Source: Madurella fahalii (taxonomy: Eukaryota > Ascomycota > Sordariomycetes > Sordariales). Taken from it: a stretch of 64,000 bases of DNA. This document shows positions 54,701-64,000 of the stretch, one piece after another. The notes below the pieces were generated by a model, which saw nothing but the letters and a program-made list of their open reading frames with translations, had not been told where the DNA came from and made no database searches. A program made the position numbers and the translations under genes. The DNA lies in contig CM056878.1 in assembly GCA_029876055.1 (NCBI GenBank), positions 1-64,000 on the forward strand, read 5' to 3'. Every line of letters starts with the position of its first letter. Position 1 is the stretch's first letter.

Positions 54701-56630
54701 TTCAAACTCTAGCAGATGTGAAATCAGGTTTCTGTAATGAGGCGTGAGTGGCATAAGATTCTCGCGGGGAGGTGCAATAGTGCATATTTAATGCCATGTG
54801 GCTTTTGTACAAGGTTGGGATTCGCTGCAATTTAGAACCGGTGCCAAGCGAGCGGAGATTGCTCTCTCCGTTAATTAATATATGGCGCGCGGCACGAAAA
54901 TGATGGTGTGAAACACTCACGGGGCATATCCTAGATAGTGATCGGCGTTTCCCATTGGCCCTCGAGCGGGTACCGGATCACAAACTGGGAAAGATGTGGT
55001 GCTGAGCTGCGTTGGGGATAGCTATCATTGGTTGGAAGCTTCCTTGATGAGGTTAAGTACAACCGTTTAGAAAGAAGAGTAGGATTGGGGTAAGCGTTAC
55101 AGTATAACTATGGTATAATTAGCAGTTAATTACAAAACATCAATTCAATTGCTACAAATTCCTACAATTGAGCCTATTTTCTCTATGCAACATCACTGGG
55201 TCCCTCATACCGTCGTCTGTTTGTCTTGACAAGACCCCATGACCTACATATATGTAGCCAAGGACGAAGAGCGCTCGTAAAAACACTACCGCTAACTAAG
55301 CCTTCTTTGTCTAGCAAGGAAATATTTGTTTTCACTCACTATCCTCCAATTCGATAGTCGGAAATTGTAGCCCTCCTAAAGATCGCTTAGATGCATCAAG
55401 GGGTAAAGTCCGTAGAAGGCTCGATGTGTGGAAGTGGTGAGATGTTATATTTGCTATCAGGAAGGTGGGCCAACGCTATCTATAGAGTACTTACTCTATT
55501 ACAATATCTTAAAAGCAAGTCGTGGTGTTAGTCCACTTGGGTCATATTGATGCGAATGATAATTGACTCGTGGTGTCGAGAGGTAGAGAAGAAACGCGGT
55601 TCATTGAGTGGTAGTACATAGATGTATCAACACATATTTTATCACGAAAAACGTTGACGCATGGAGGGTAACAGTCTTCATACAGCTTGATATAGGTGAG
55701 AATACAGAACCTGAGTTCTGATTCGTTATAATCTAATTAGCTAAATATCGTCAGGCTTGGAGTAGTCTTGCCAATTACAAAGTTGTTAAGTTAATAGATC
55801 CAAGTGTATAATGCACTATAAGGTGTCTCTAATTAGTCTCTGTACCCGAAATGTGAAGCGGGGTGCCAAGTAACCAATGCAGTAGTACTGGCGGGGTGGT
55901 ATGTGTTGAAGGGGTGCAACATTAACTATACCTACCTACCTAGCTACTTCACGAGGTCGTTATCACGGAATTCAAAAGTGTTATTGGAACACAACATCCA
56001 ATCGTATTTATTTAGTGGATTCCCGAAGCCGAGATGTGGCAAATCGGAGACATCACAAGCCCACCATAATGAGGTAGAGAGGTTCCCGATATACTTAGAC
56101 CGGGTCTGTGAGGTAGATAAGAAGACGGTGAAGTGTTTGGCGACCACTTAGACAGTCTCAAAGTGTAGCCAATTTGAACCCAAAAATTCACTAATGGCAA
56201 ACGTGGGCGCGTGGTTACCTAGGTAACAACATGCCGTTCGACCGTGTTCAAGAAAATAGGGACTCGCAAGACAAGCTTCGAAATTACTAGTGGGATTAAT
56301 TAATCTTAATGCTAGAGAGGATCTGAGTAAGCTCTGGTATGTTAAGGAATTATGATTCAGGGTAGGAAGAGATACTCTGGGAGATACCAGGGAAGATCGA
56401 TCAATTCGATAGGAAGTGGTTGTAAAATGTAACTACGTGGCTAGCTTGAGGAGATGGGATTCCTAGAAGCCAGAAGCTGGAAGAAATTACTGGGCTAAGA
56501 GATTGGTATAGCAACCAGCGCAAACGCTTTTTATTCAATTGTTCATGAAGCTTCCCTATTCTATAATATGCAAAAGATCCTTACAAACCCAAACCCAACC
56601 CCCCTCCTTCTTAAGCCAAAGCCAAAGCCG
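54701..56630. other. AT-rich gene-free interval
   Basis: Almost 2 kb without a supported gene. 54701-54960 is the AA8 promoter (AT-rich, TTAATTAATATATGG near 54880). From 55050 on the DNA is TA-rich, with short frames and no repeats recognised. Confidence 0.4.
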
Positions 56631-56662
56631 CCCCCCCCCCCCAAAAAAAAAAAAAAAAAAAA
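56631..56662. repeat. Poly-C / poly-A tract
   Basis: Twelve C followed by about twenty A. Similar homopolymer pairs occur at 3.8 kb. Prone to length error. Confidence 0.8.
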
Positions 56663-56901
56663 TACTCGCCCTCTACTATTCCAGCTGTTCCGCACTGAGC
56701 ATGCGCCCGGTGTCGACGTGCTTCGTTTCTCTAACAAGCTTCAATGCCCGCCCTGCAACCTTAAGAAGTCTTGGTGAATCAGGCTCGTTTGGGAACCCGA
56801 AATTACCGTCGCCCGAGACGACCTTGACAAGGTTGGAAAAATTTACGCTGTCTTGGTCTCTGTCGCCGTTTTTATCTCGGCGTTTTAGTAGAATCGCCAG
56901 A

Positions 56902-57363
56902 CTAAGCCAGGTCCATAGCCGCTTGTCGATTACCTATCGCGCGATAGGTGGTCGCCAACGCCAACTCTGTGCCGATCCGAACGACATTAGAGAGCGCATA
57001 TACCTCGAGTTGCCAGGCGGCTGTCTCCCATAATCTGGGAACGGGTTCCTCGTGACGCCCCAGAAGCAGCTGAAGCTCGCCTAACGCTATCGGAGCACAA
57101 AGGCAAAGCTGCCTACCCGACCGAAGAGTTCGTGTCTCTCGTAGACAACAGATTGGTGTGATCACCAGGGCGAGCTCGAGTTGGCCAAAGTATGCCACGG
57201 TTTGAGCATACCACCATCGCGCCGCAAGGTACCTCCAGCTCTCAGGGCCTAAAACCGCAAGGCAGTTGACCGAGAGCTTGGCCAACGTGATGCCTGCCGC
57301 TGCAAAGTTTACCATGTAGAACTCGCTCTGGATTTGGAACACTCTGCAGCTGGCCCGACCCAA
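56902..57363 (-). pseudogene. TPR-like helical fragment
   Basis: The minus frame contains LCLCAPIALGELQLLLGRHEE and IGTELALATTYRAIGNRQAAMD, which have the A-x-x-Y-x-x-x-G spacing of tetratricopeptide units such as those in fungal NB-ARC/TPR proteins. It has no start or N-terminal partner domain, and the flanking DNA is broken. Probably the C-terminal relic of an NLR-like or TPR gene. Confidence 0.3.
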
Positions 57364-57645
57364 ACGCGGTGGCGAGAAGAGAGTAGGGTCCTTTAAAGAA
57401 CTTATCTTACCGTAGTAGCCGCTAAGGTTTCCGAGAGAGAGACTTGTGCCATGTCAAAGGAGGCCCGAAGGCCCCGTTAACTCCAGATTAACTGGTCGCA
57501 GTGCTGCCGAGCGACTTCCGACCAGTATGCGAAATTGGACTTTAGGATGAATATCTTGGCTTAGGGCAGTAAATGCTTACCAGGTGTCTTGGTCCGAACC
57601 AGGCGGTAATCCCAGACCCTGAAGGCGGAGTCGTAGAAGCTGTTC

Positions 57646-57846
57646 TTGGGGGGTATCGCATCGTTCGTGAAATGGTGCAGAAACACACATCTACCCCACA
57701 TACCCATCACAACAAAAGGGAGGGTAAAGGTGGCCAAATGCCAGACAGACAAGATAGACAAGACAGACCAGGCGACGCCACAACAACTCGGGTCCCTACA
57801 GCCTTGACAAGGTCAAAAAACGTACGTAGATAGAGCTCCCTCTGGT
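57646..57846 (-). repeat. Dispersed repeat, copy B (inverted relative to copy A)
   Basis: Reverse complement aligns with 19720-19911 over nearly 190 bp with scattered transitions. A further 110 bp to the right (57847-57955) resembles the flank of the short copy at 5.33 kb at protein level (ELGKTVRRRELT against ELEKIVPRERDL). Confidence 0.7.
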
Positions 57847-58129
57847 AGGTACCTATGGTGCAAAAGATAAATGGATCCTCGGCAAGTTCTAGCCTCCGAG
57901 GCATCATCCTAGTAAGCTCTCTCCTGCGGACAGTTTTCCCCAACTCATCATCCACCCGCGCATTCCCATCGTAATTGGCGATAGGTAACTCCCTTTACGA
58001 CGCAACTCAGAGCATCATTTGTTTAGGAGACATGATAAACACCGTGTAGGAAGAATAATAAATAGTAATGATAAACACCGTTCTGTGAGGAAATTATGGG
58101 AATCCCAGAATGATATCCCTAGGGAGCGA

Positions 58130-58890
58130 TCATCCTTCTGCTGGTAGAGACCGAAGAACTCCCGGACGGAGTGATGCTAAAAGTGGAAGAAGCCTTTGAG
58201 AGCGCTGGCAAACGGACCGCATAAGGATCGCATCCTTGCCCGATGATTCTTGACATGAGTGGACTGTCCAAGATGGCGGAGAGAGGGAGATCAACCCAAC
58301 AAAACGACCGTGCGAGGAGGTTCGGATTATCTCCAGTGTTTGGTCGGTCTCGGTGTCAGGAAGATTGAGCTGTTGAAACTTGGTTCGCGCAAATGTCATA
58401 ACGTCGAGCAGAAGGAGGTCCTGGGTCATAAAGATTGAGAGGCATGTTGCATGGCGGCGACAAATAGGGGTTCTGGCCTCGTGAAGATGACAAATTTGCG
58501 TGCTGTTTCACGTAACGAGCGGAGGAAATCCGACATTCCTGGCAGCGAGGGCCCATCGAAGGTGGAGCCGTCCAGCACATCGATAATGATGATGAACCGG
58601 GCTTCGCAGGTCTACAACAGGAATGCCGCAACATCCCCAGATTTTCTTGAAGGTGCTGTGTTGGCTCCCCAAAGGAACTGTGTGACAAATTGATGGAGCT
58701 GCTGGCACGCACTGGTAACCGAGAAGCGCGATGTTAGGTTGACGAGGATTTGCAAGATGAGGGAACTTTCAAAACTTGTAGGCGTGGAAAGCGTTGTAAA
58801 AGTGAATCGCTGAAGATAATAAAAAACTGTGTTGGAGCTTTCCGTCACCAATAGCTCAGATTTGATAAGGCCCCGGGGCACCTAGATAAT
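58130..58890 (-). pseudogene. NACHT NTPase fragment
   Basis: Coding text on the minus strand runs: FYYLQRFTFTTLSTPTSFES, a QLHQFVTQFLWG helix, VAAFLL then TAG (58615-58617; the next codons continue in frame), RFIIIIDVLDGSTFDG (Walker B position, usually IIIDALDEC), FLRSLRETARKFVIFTRPEP (the TSRPE block) and LFVAAMQHASQSL. The P-loop region is not convincing at the truncated 5' end. The motif order fits a NACHT-type STAND NTPase, the core of fungal NLR-like receptors. It is truncated and interrupted, so non-functional. Confidence 0.6.
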
Positions 58891-60465
58891 ATTGTGAGAG
58901 ATGCTTTTCGATCTAAAGCTATCATGAACAGGCTACTACGTTTCAGGCCTATTAGGAATGTCTAAGAATGTTTAATGTGTGAGTAGCATAGTTAGTAATT
59001 AATATAGGAGAACAGTCTTTTTTCAACACAATACCCCGTGTTGACATTGCACTGTGACACTCCATCCTACTGACTCTAGTAAACCCCACTAGGACCACCA
59101 ACTCTATCCGAATTCAACTTTGTTCTGACCAGCAGCCATGATTTGCACTTGAATAGGGTTTGAGACGAACAGACTCTAGGAATGTTCAAAGCTGTTAGCA
59201 AGGACAACATGGGTGCTCTTTCTAGTACCTTGGGCACGCTGTGTAGCGTGGGAGAGGAGCGCTTCGCCATAATGCAGAGTAGGATCGTGGTTAAAATGCT
59301 TAATCACTCCCTTCCATCGGCACCAGAAGGCAGCAGCCAAGCTCAGCCTGTTGTTGATAAATGCTTCCTACTCAGTTATCTGTGCATGTGCGTTCCTAGC
59401 GGGTCAGCTATTCGGCAGCACCGTAGAACGGAACCCTCAATTGTGTTTAGCAGCTAATAATAGGGCCCCCACGTTGTAATGCATTTCAGGTCTGTCCTTC
59501 AGATTGCAGCTTGAGGGGATAAGTATATCCCGACGCGCGTCCCCTCCTCAGCCAACCTCTTCCTAGTTGCCGGCCGGTTACGATTTGTTTCAAACAATCG
59601 ATAGGTGGTACGTCAGCATCCACATCATGAGGAGAGAGAGCCGTGAGAACCATTGGCGGAGGATCTTGAATGGATCCTACAGTGTTACTATTGCTCGAGG
59701 AAATTTGGAATACTGACGCCGCATTACCAATTCGGCACCAATGCGAGGTCCCAACCAGTGTTCCGCAAATAAACGCACCTACGGAATCCGCGCAATCCAA
59801 AGTACCTAGGCAGCCAGTTTAACCGAAACCTTGAAGAAGCATGAAGTATAATGAATTGAACTAACCTTTTCAGCGCCCAAGGGAGAAACAATAGCTACTT
59901 CTCTCGAAGCCGGGTGTTTTCTGCTGTGCGAGATTGGGATTTAGGGTGTCAAGTGCGGACCATGCAGCTTTTTTTGGTTCTTTTCCTGTTCTTTCTTTGC
60001 CCCATATTTCTCTCGAGTACCCGTTAAGAGCCGCGGGAAAGAAGCCAAACGATTACGTGGGGGCCGTTTAAGCCTTTTCCCAACGTGCCACTGCCAAGTA
60101 TTGTGTTTATGTGCCCCAATGCGGCATCGGATGACGTTTGGTAGCTCTGGAATGCTTGTTTGCATGATCCCAACAAGGGTGGCTTTTAAGGCAAGTAAGG
60201 GGCTGTGTTTCTCTGAGGAGATGCAGCCAACGTGCTCCTCTATACGTATATATACCCAGGCAGTTGTGCTCTGTTGTTCTGCCTCTACTCCTATCCAGCT
60301 TAAGTATTTACGTTATGCTTCGTGCCCCTTAGTTATCTTGCGGGTTGTCGCCACACCGAGTATTCTTTAAGGCCGCTTAACGCCAACCACATCAAACTCA
60401 GCTGCATTATCGCCCCAGGTTCCTTGATACCCTAGTCAGGACTACAATTGAAACGAGCTACGATC
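58891..60465. other. Gene-free interval
   Basis: About 1.5 kb of mixed composition; short frames have no recognised domains. The words CAACACAATACCCC and GTTGACATTG near 59026-59050 resemble a stretch at 63064-63085 (CAACGCAATACCCG, GTTGACATG), a possible small dispersed repeat. The last 200 bp contain TATATATACC (about 60246-60255), a possible promoter element of the next gene. Confidence 0.3.
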
Positions 60466-61600
60466 ATGCTGGGCAGTCCTAAACGCGTACTCCGCATAGT
60501 ATCTGTCGTTTCCTTTATCCCTGGGTTTGCCCTCTGCCTCGCCCACGGGATAGCCTACGACGACCCTGTCCCCGCTGTGGGAATTGTTCCCCTTGCTGCG
60601 TCATCCACCTTTCATGCACTCTACCTCTACAAGAAAAGACGGAACCAGCCACAGCCGGTGTTTCTCGGACACTCCCCTCCACCAACAAGTCATGACCGTC
60701 ATCATCACACCAGCGAAGCCAGTGAGTGCGATGAATCTTCAGCAGCGTGGCGGCGCATCTTTCTGTGCCTAGTAGATTTGGTTCTTGCTACCGCCTTGAT
60801 GATCGTGCTGCTAGAGACGTGGGGGCATCGGCCGCGTTCCTGGTACTACCCCGACAGCAAAAGAATGCTTGCCGCGTATGCTACTGTGCCACTGCTCGTT
60901 AACTTGTAAGTTTCAACGCCAGCAACGGTTGTTCGGCAACTAACCGCACATCCTCCGCTTTGAAGCTTCATTCATCTCTACTTGGCACTACGCGAGCTCC
61001 TTCACGGTAGCGGCCTCTACCACATATTCAAGTGCATTTATCTGTATGTAAACGCATTAATTAACTTTTCCAGCCGTCTGGATATTGATTCAGAACGGTT
61101 TAGCTAACACCTCGTCGCACTGACTGCTAACAAAATGGACCAATGATAGAAGAACCCTATTTCCTCTGGACTGTCCTCATTGTGGCAGTCAACTTCATCC
61201 AGACTCCTTCCCCGCAGAACCAAGTTGGAGACACAGCGTCTACCCTCGCTCGCCATCGCCAAAATCATGGTTCTCAAGTCTAGGTTTCACCATCACAACC
61301 ACTAGCGCTTCCGGCCCCAGCGTTAGGGCTGTAGGGTACACGCCTTTACATGATCCTCATCCCACGCAGGCACCCCCTCTAATGACGTATAGCAGCGGAC
61401 ACCGGGCCGAGGAACCATGTCCGGCTGTCCCGTTTTCTCAAGACCGCAGTGGCAGTGGCAAACAGCCACGGTTTGCCGAGACCCAAGAGCCTACCCGGGG
61501 ATCGGGGTTATTTTTGGGGAGTGATAGAAATCTCACTTCGAATAACCCGCTCAATGCGCCAGACACTACAGACATCGTTGGGAGGGCTGGGGAAAACTAG
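60466..61600 (+). CDS. Four-helix membrane protein with C-terminal zinc-ribbon-like CPHC motif
   Basis: Three exons: 60466-60905, 60966-61043 and 61150-61600. The introns have GTAAGT and GTATGT donors; the second has GCTAAC. The sum of 969 nt gives 322 residues. Helices are visible at VLRIVSVVSFIPGFALCLA, VGIVPLAASSTFHALYLY, IFLCLVDLVLATALMIVLL and MLAAYATVPLLVNFFIHLYL. After the last helix the chain reads FPLDCPHCGSQLHPDSFP, a C-x2-C motif at the membrane border. The remaining 130 residues are Ser/Pro/Gly-rich and probably cytosolic. I recognise it only as a type of uncharacterised ascomycete membrane protein. The model is supported by splice signals and the preserved frame; function is unknown. 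Confidence 0.7.
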
Positions 61601-63604
61601 GTATTCGAATAAAAGATGAGGTGACTGGACGCGACGGGACGCAATTAGGTATTCAGGCTTGTTGATGCCCTCTCTTTTAATTAGGAACTTTGTTCAGGTG
61701 CTCGGTTCGGGAGTTGCTAGATCGGGTTTCTTGGTCCGTAGTCTTCAGCCGTACCAAGAGCGGTGCTGCTGAAGATGATGAGGCCCAAATATTTATTTCT
61801 TGACTGGGAAGACATACAGCAGCAGCCCGTAAGATAGTAGATCACCAGAATGAAGGTTGTTGGAACAGATATAATTGGGAATAATCGTTGCACAATGTAA
61901 CATTTACGAGTGTGATTCAGTAATGTGATTGGGAGACGTGGTTCGTCTGTTGGAGTGTTTTGTGGGCTTTTCCGGAAACTGCGCGTGCTGCTTCGTCCGG
62001 TAAGTAAACACAGTGGCGGCACCGATTCCCCTGTACAGGCACAAGGTGAATTTGGTCTGGACTCATAAATTCAGGGGCTATTTCTCGTTTCACGCTCCAT
62101 AACAGATGTCGATTTCCTGAGCACGGTGCCATCATCCCGACTATCACAAGCTTCATCACAAAGATGCTAGAAAGTCGATTAACTTAGCATCAGGCAAGTG
62201 CCCAATTAGGACACAGCAACGGTTCGTATAATAAGTTCGCCCTATCGCTTATCTCCGCACCTCGACTATTACGGTGAGAATTCGAGAAGCTAGCCTACCG
62301 GAGAGATATGATCCGAGAGCGAAGCGGACTGGTTGATCCGGAGTGCGAACAATGTGAGCTCGTCTTACAGAAACCGACTTGGGTTCATCACAAGAGATAT
62401 AAGGTCCAGGTCGTCCGGGCTCACATTACACAGTGGACTTAAGATTGCTTGCGACGGACGGGCCGGACGGCTATCATGTATGCACCAAGCATGTTTTCGC
62501 TTTTTTATGACGTCTTGTGGTGCATTTCATTACTAGAACTTCGGGCTTTGATCCTTCCTAAAACTCGCCGAAAGTTTTGTAATTAACTCCACAATTGATC
62601 CCACCCCCGACGGCCAATCTCATCATGCAACAAAGGGAATTACTGCCGGCAGCAAGTTGCGACAGCGACGAAACATCCTTTCAAGAGGGCAAAGAAAGGG
62701 CTGTTTATTGTAGATAAATCCCTATTTCCCCGTGCCTACAATATATACTTCCTATTCCTAGTAACTACCTACGAAGACACCCAGGTATATCTCACGATAA
62801 TCATACTGATGATCAGCGCATTCCCCGAATGCACATGACAGCTCTAGATATAATGAGTCAGGAAGTCGCCCTTTTACCACCTGAGGCCAATAATTAGCAG
62901 CCTTGCGAACCCGATTCTCGTATATCCCTTTGCTCAGTCGCTATGATGCCTCGCATTCGCCCGAATTGTTTCTTCAATTTTTTCTCCTATCGGTCTCTAG
63001 GCGATATCTCGTAGTAACTTACCCGAGCAGAATTGGGTGTTGGAAACCATAAGTAGTATTAATACAACGCAATACCCGTTGACATGATGCTGTGATAATT
63101 ACTCCGTCTTTCCAATTCCAGGGCGCTCGAATTTGCCCCATGTAACCGCTCGCGCCGCTGATTCGGGGGTATTACGTGGCATATCTACCGAGGACCGGTT
63201 TCTGCTGTGCTAAACGGAGGATCGGAGGCCCCATTGCCTTAGGGCTTGTTTAATCATCGGCGCAGAATCGGCCATTAAATTAGGCCGCTGTCCCCGTTGA
63301 GAATTTCGGGGCTTATGCCCTTGCTTAAACGCTGTGATACCCGAGCCGCCCGGCTCCGATTTGAAGACGCGGCAGCGGAGAATGCGACGTGCATTTTTCA
63401 TCCAGTAGGAATATTGCCGACAATCCCCCGCAGCCATGGACCAAGCTGGGTGATGTGGTTGCAGGGCCAGAACACATGATTACTAAACAGTGTGTTTTGG
63501 GGGTTTTACCCTTGAAATCTATATATCTTTCAAAGCAGGAGGTGTGTCACTCTAAGCTGTGATGTCCATGATCATCCCAGCACCTGGCTTCTTGCCCCAT
63601 TACC
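61601..63604. other. Gene-free interval
   Basis: Two kb with only short frames (61717-62159 minus, 62333-62536 plus, 63210-63437 minus) and no recognised domain, RNA gene or large repeat. The final 100 bp are the promoter of the DUF2306 gene. Confidence 0.3.
63520..63526 (+). promoter_or_regulatory. TATA-like box of the DUF2306 gene
   Basis: TATATAT about 80 bp upstream of the ATG at 63605. Confidence 0.4.
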
Positions 63605-64000
63605 ATGACCACATTCACCATGGCCCACCATCCTCCAGCAAACGCCTTCGTCAAGTTCGCCCGTAAGGTGTACAATCCAGTCGGTTTCACCAAGGGTTAT
63701 AACTTCGTTCTGTTTTTTATCTTTGCCGGCGCATTCTTTGGGTTCACTCTTGCTCGGCTACACTTTCTCGACATCGACAAGAGCTTTTGCGGGTCGGGAC
63801 AGGCACTTGATTGCTACTACTACACCTCAGGCTCTGTCGATAGAATCGGCTTTATGATACATCTTGCCGCCATTTTACCGGCCGCATTGCTCACCTGCCT
63901 GCAATTCGTGCCAGTCATCCGTCACAAAATCATCCTCTTCCATCGGATCAACGGATACATCATCCTGCTTTTGAGCCTGGTGTCTACTGCAGGTGCCATT
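63605..64000 (+). CDS. DUF2306 family membrane protein, 5' part (runs off the window)
   Basis: The first 132 codons are open to the window end. After a short N-terminus (MTTFTMAHHPPANAF) helices are visible at NFVLFFIFAGAFFGFTLARL, FMIHLAAILPAALLTCLQFV and GYIILLLSLVSTAGAI. HRINGYIILLLSL is the conserved motif of the DUF2306 multi-pass family, whose members are predicted membrane proteins of unknown function, some with heme-like histidine patterns. The start is the first ATG after a TATA-like box; a second in-frame ATG follows five codons later. No intron is seen in this part. Confidence 0.75.
   Translation, partial: MTTFTMAHHPPANAFVKFARKVYNPVGFTKGYNFVLFFIFAGAFFGFTLARLHFLDIDKSFCGSGQALDCYYYTSGSVDRIGFMIHLAAILPAALLTCLQFVPVIRHKIILFHRINGYIILLLSLVSTAGAI

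Noticed and set aside
1..64000. CRISPR array, bacterial operons or ribosome-binding sites
   Set aside because: The sequence is fungal: spliced genes, TTAGGG repeats and RIP; no regularly spaced repeat-spacer structure exists.

Overview
The window looks like a subtelomeric or accessory segment of a filamentous ascomycete (Pezizomycotina, probably Sordariomycetes). The evidence is: GC-rich exons split by short introns (38-106 nt) with GT..AG ends and, in most, CTAAC-like branch sites; TTAGGG-type telomere-like repeats; AT-rich blocks with the CpA-to-TpA signature of repeat-induced point mutation (RIP); and fungus-specific families (HET, HeLo, DUF7580, DUF3716, NACHT, SURNod19, AA8).

Layout. 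1-5.4 kb: AT-rich, RIP-degraded DNA with an inverted-repeat transposon relic (about 0.5-2.3 kb), a DUF3716 zinc-binding gene, interstitial telomere-like repeats, homopolymer tracts and a 29-bp tandem repeat. 5.8-10.2 kb: two divergent broken genes, a DUF7580 kinase-like protein and a C2H2/PHD zinc-finger protein, each carrying several stop codons that fit CpA-to-TpA changes. 11.0-11.9 kb: an intact conserved protein of unknown function. 13.0-16.2 kb: relic of the C-terminal half of a large class V (GH18) chitinase. 16.4-18.1 kb: a conserved unknown gene with one frameshift. 18-20 kb: relics of an AT-hook coding segment and a HET gene, plus one copy of a dispersed repeat.

21.5-32.4 kb: three apparently intact genes (a secreted SURNod19-type protein, a Nudix hydrolase, and a secreted alpha/beta hydrolase that resembles actinobacterial proteins), interspersed with relics including a STAND/ubiquitin-like-domain gene. 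35.3-45.0 kb: a second graveyard of allorecognition or NLR-type modules (protein kinase, HeLo plus kinase-like, BTB, HET) and a small membrane protein.

45.1-54.7 kb is the best-preserved part. It holds a membrane-anchored beta-helix (pectate-lyase-like) protein, a chitin-synthase-like family 2 glycosyltransferase, a divergent nucleotide-sugar 6-dehydrogenase, and a secreted stand-alone AA8 cytochrome. The first three together suggest a small locus for making and modifying a uronic-acid-containing surface polysaccharide. That is inference, but the gene models are strong, with summed exon lengths divisible by three and motifs conserved. 56.9-58.9 kb: TPR-like and NACHT relics and an inverted copy of the dispersed repeat. 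60.5-61.6 kb: an intact three-exon four-helix membrane protein with a C-x2-C motif. The window ends inside a DUF2306 membrane protein (63.6 kb onward).
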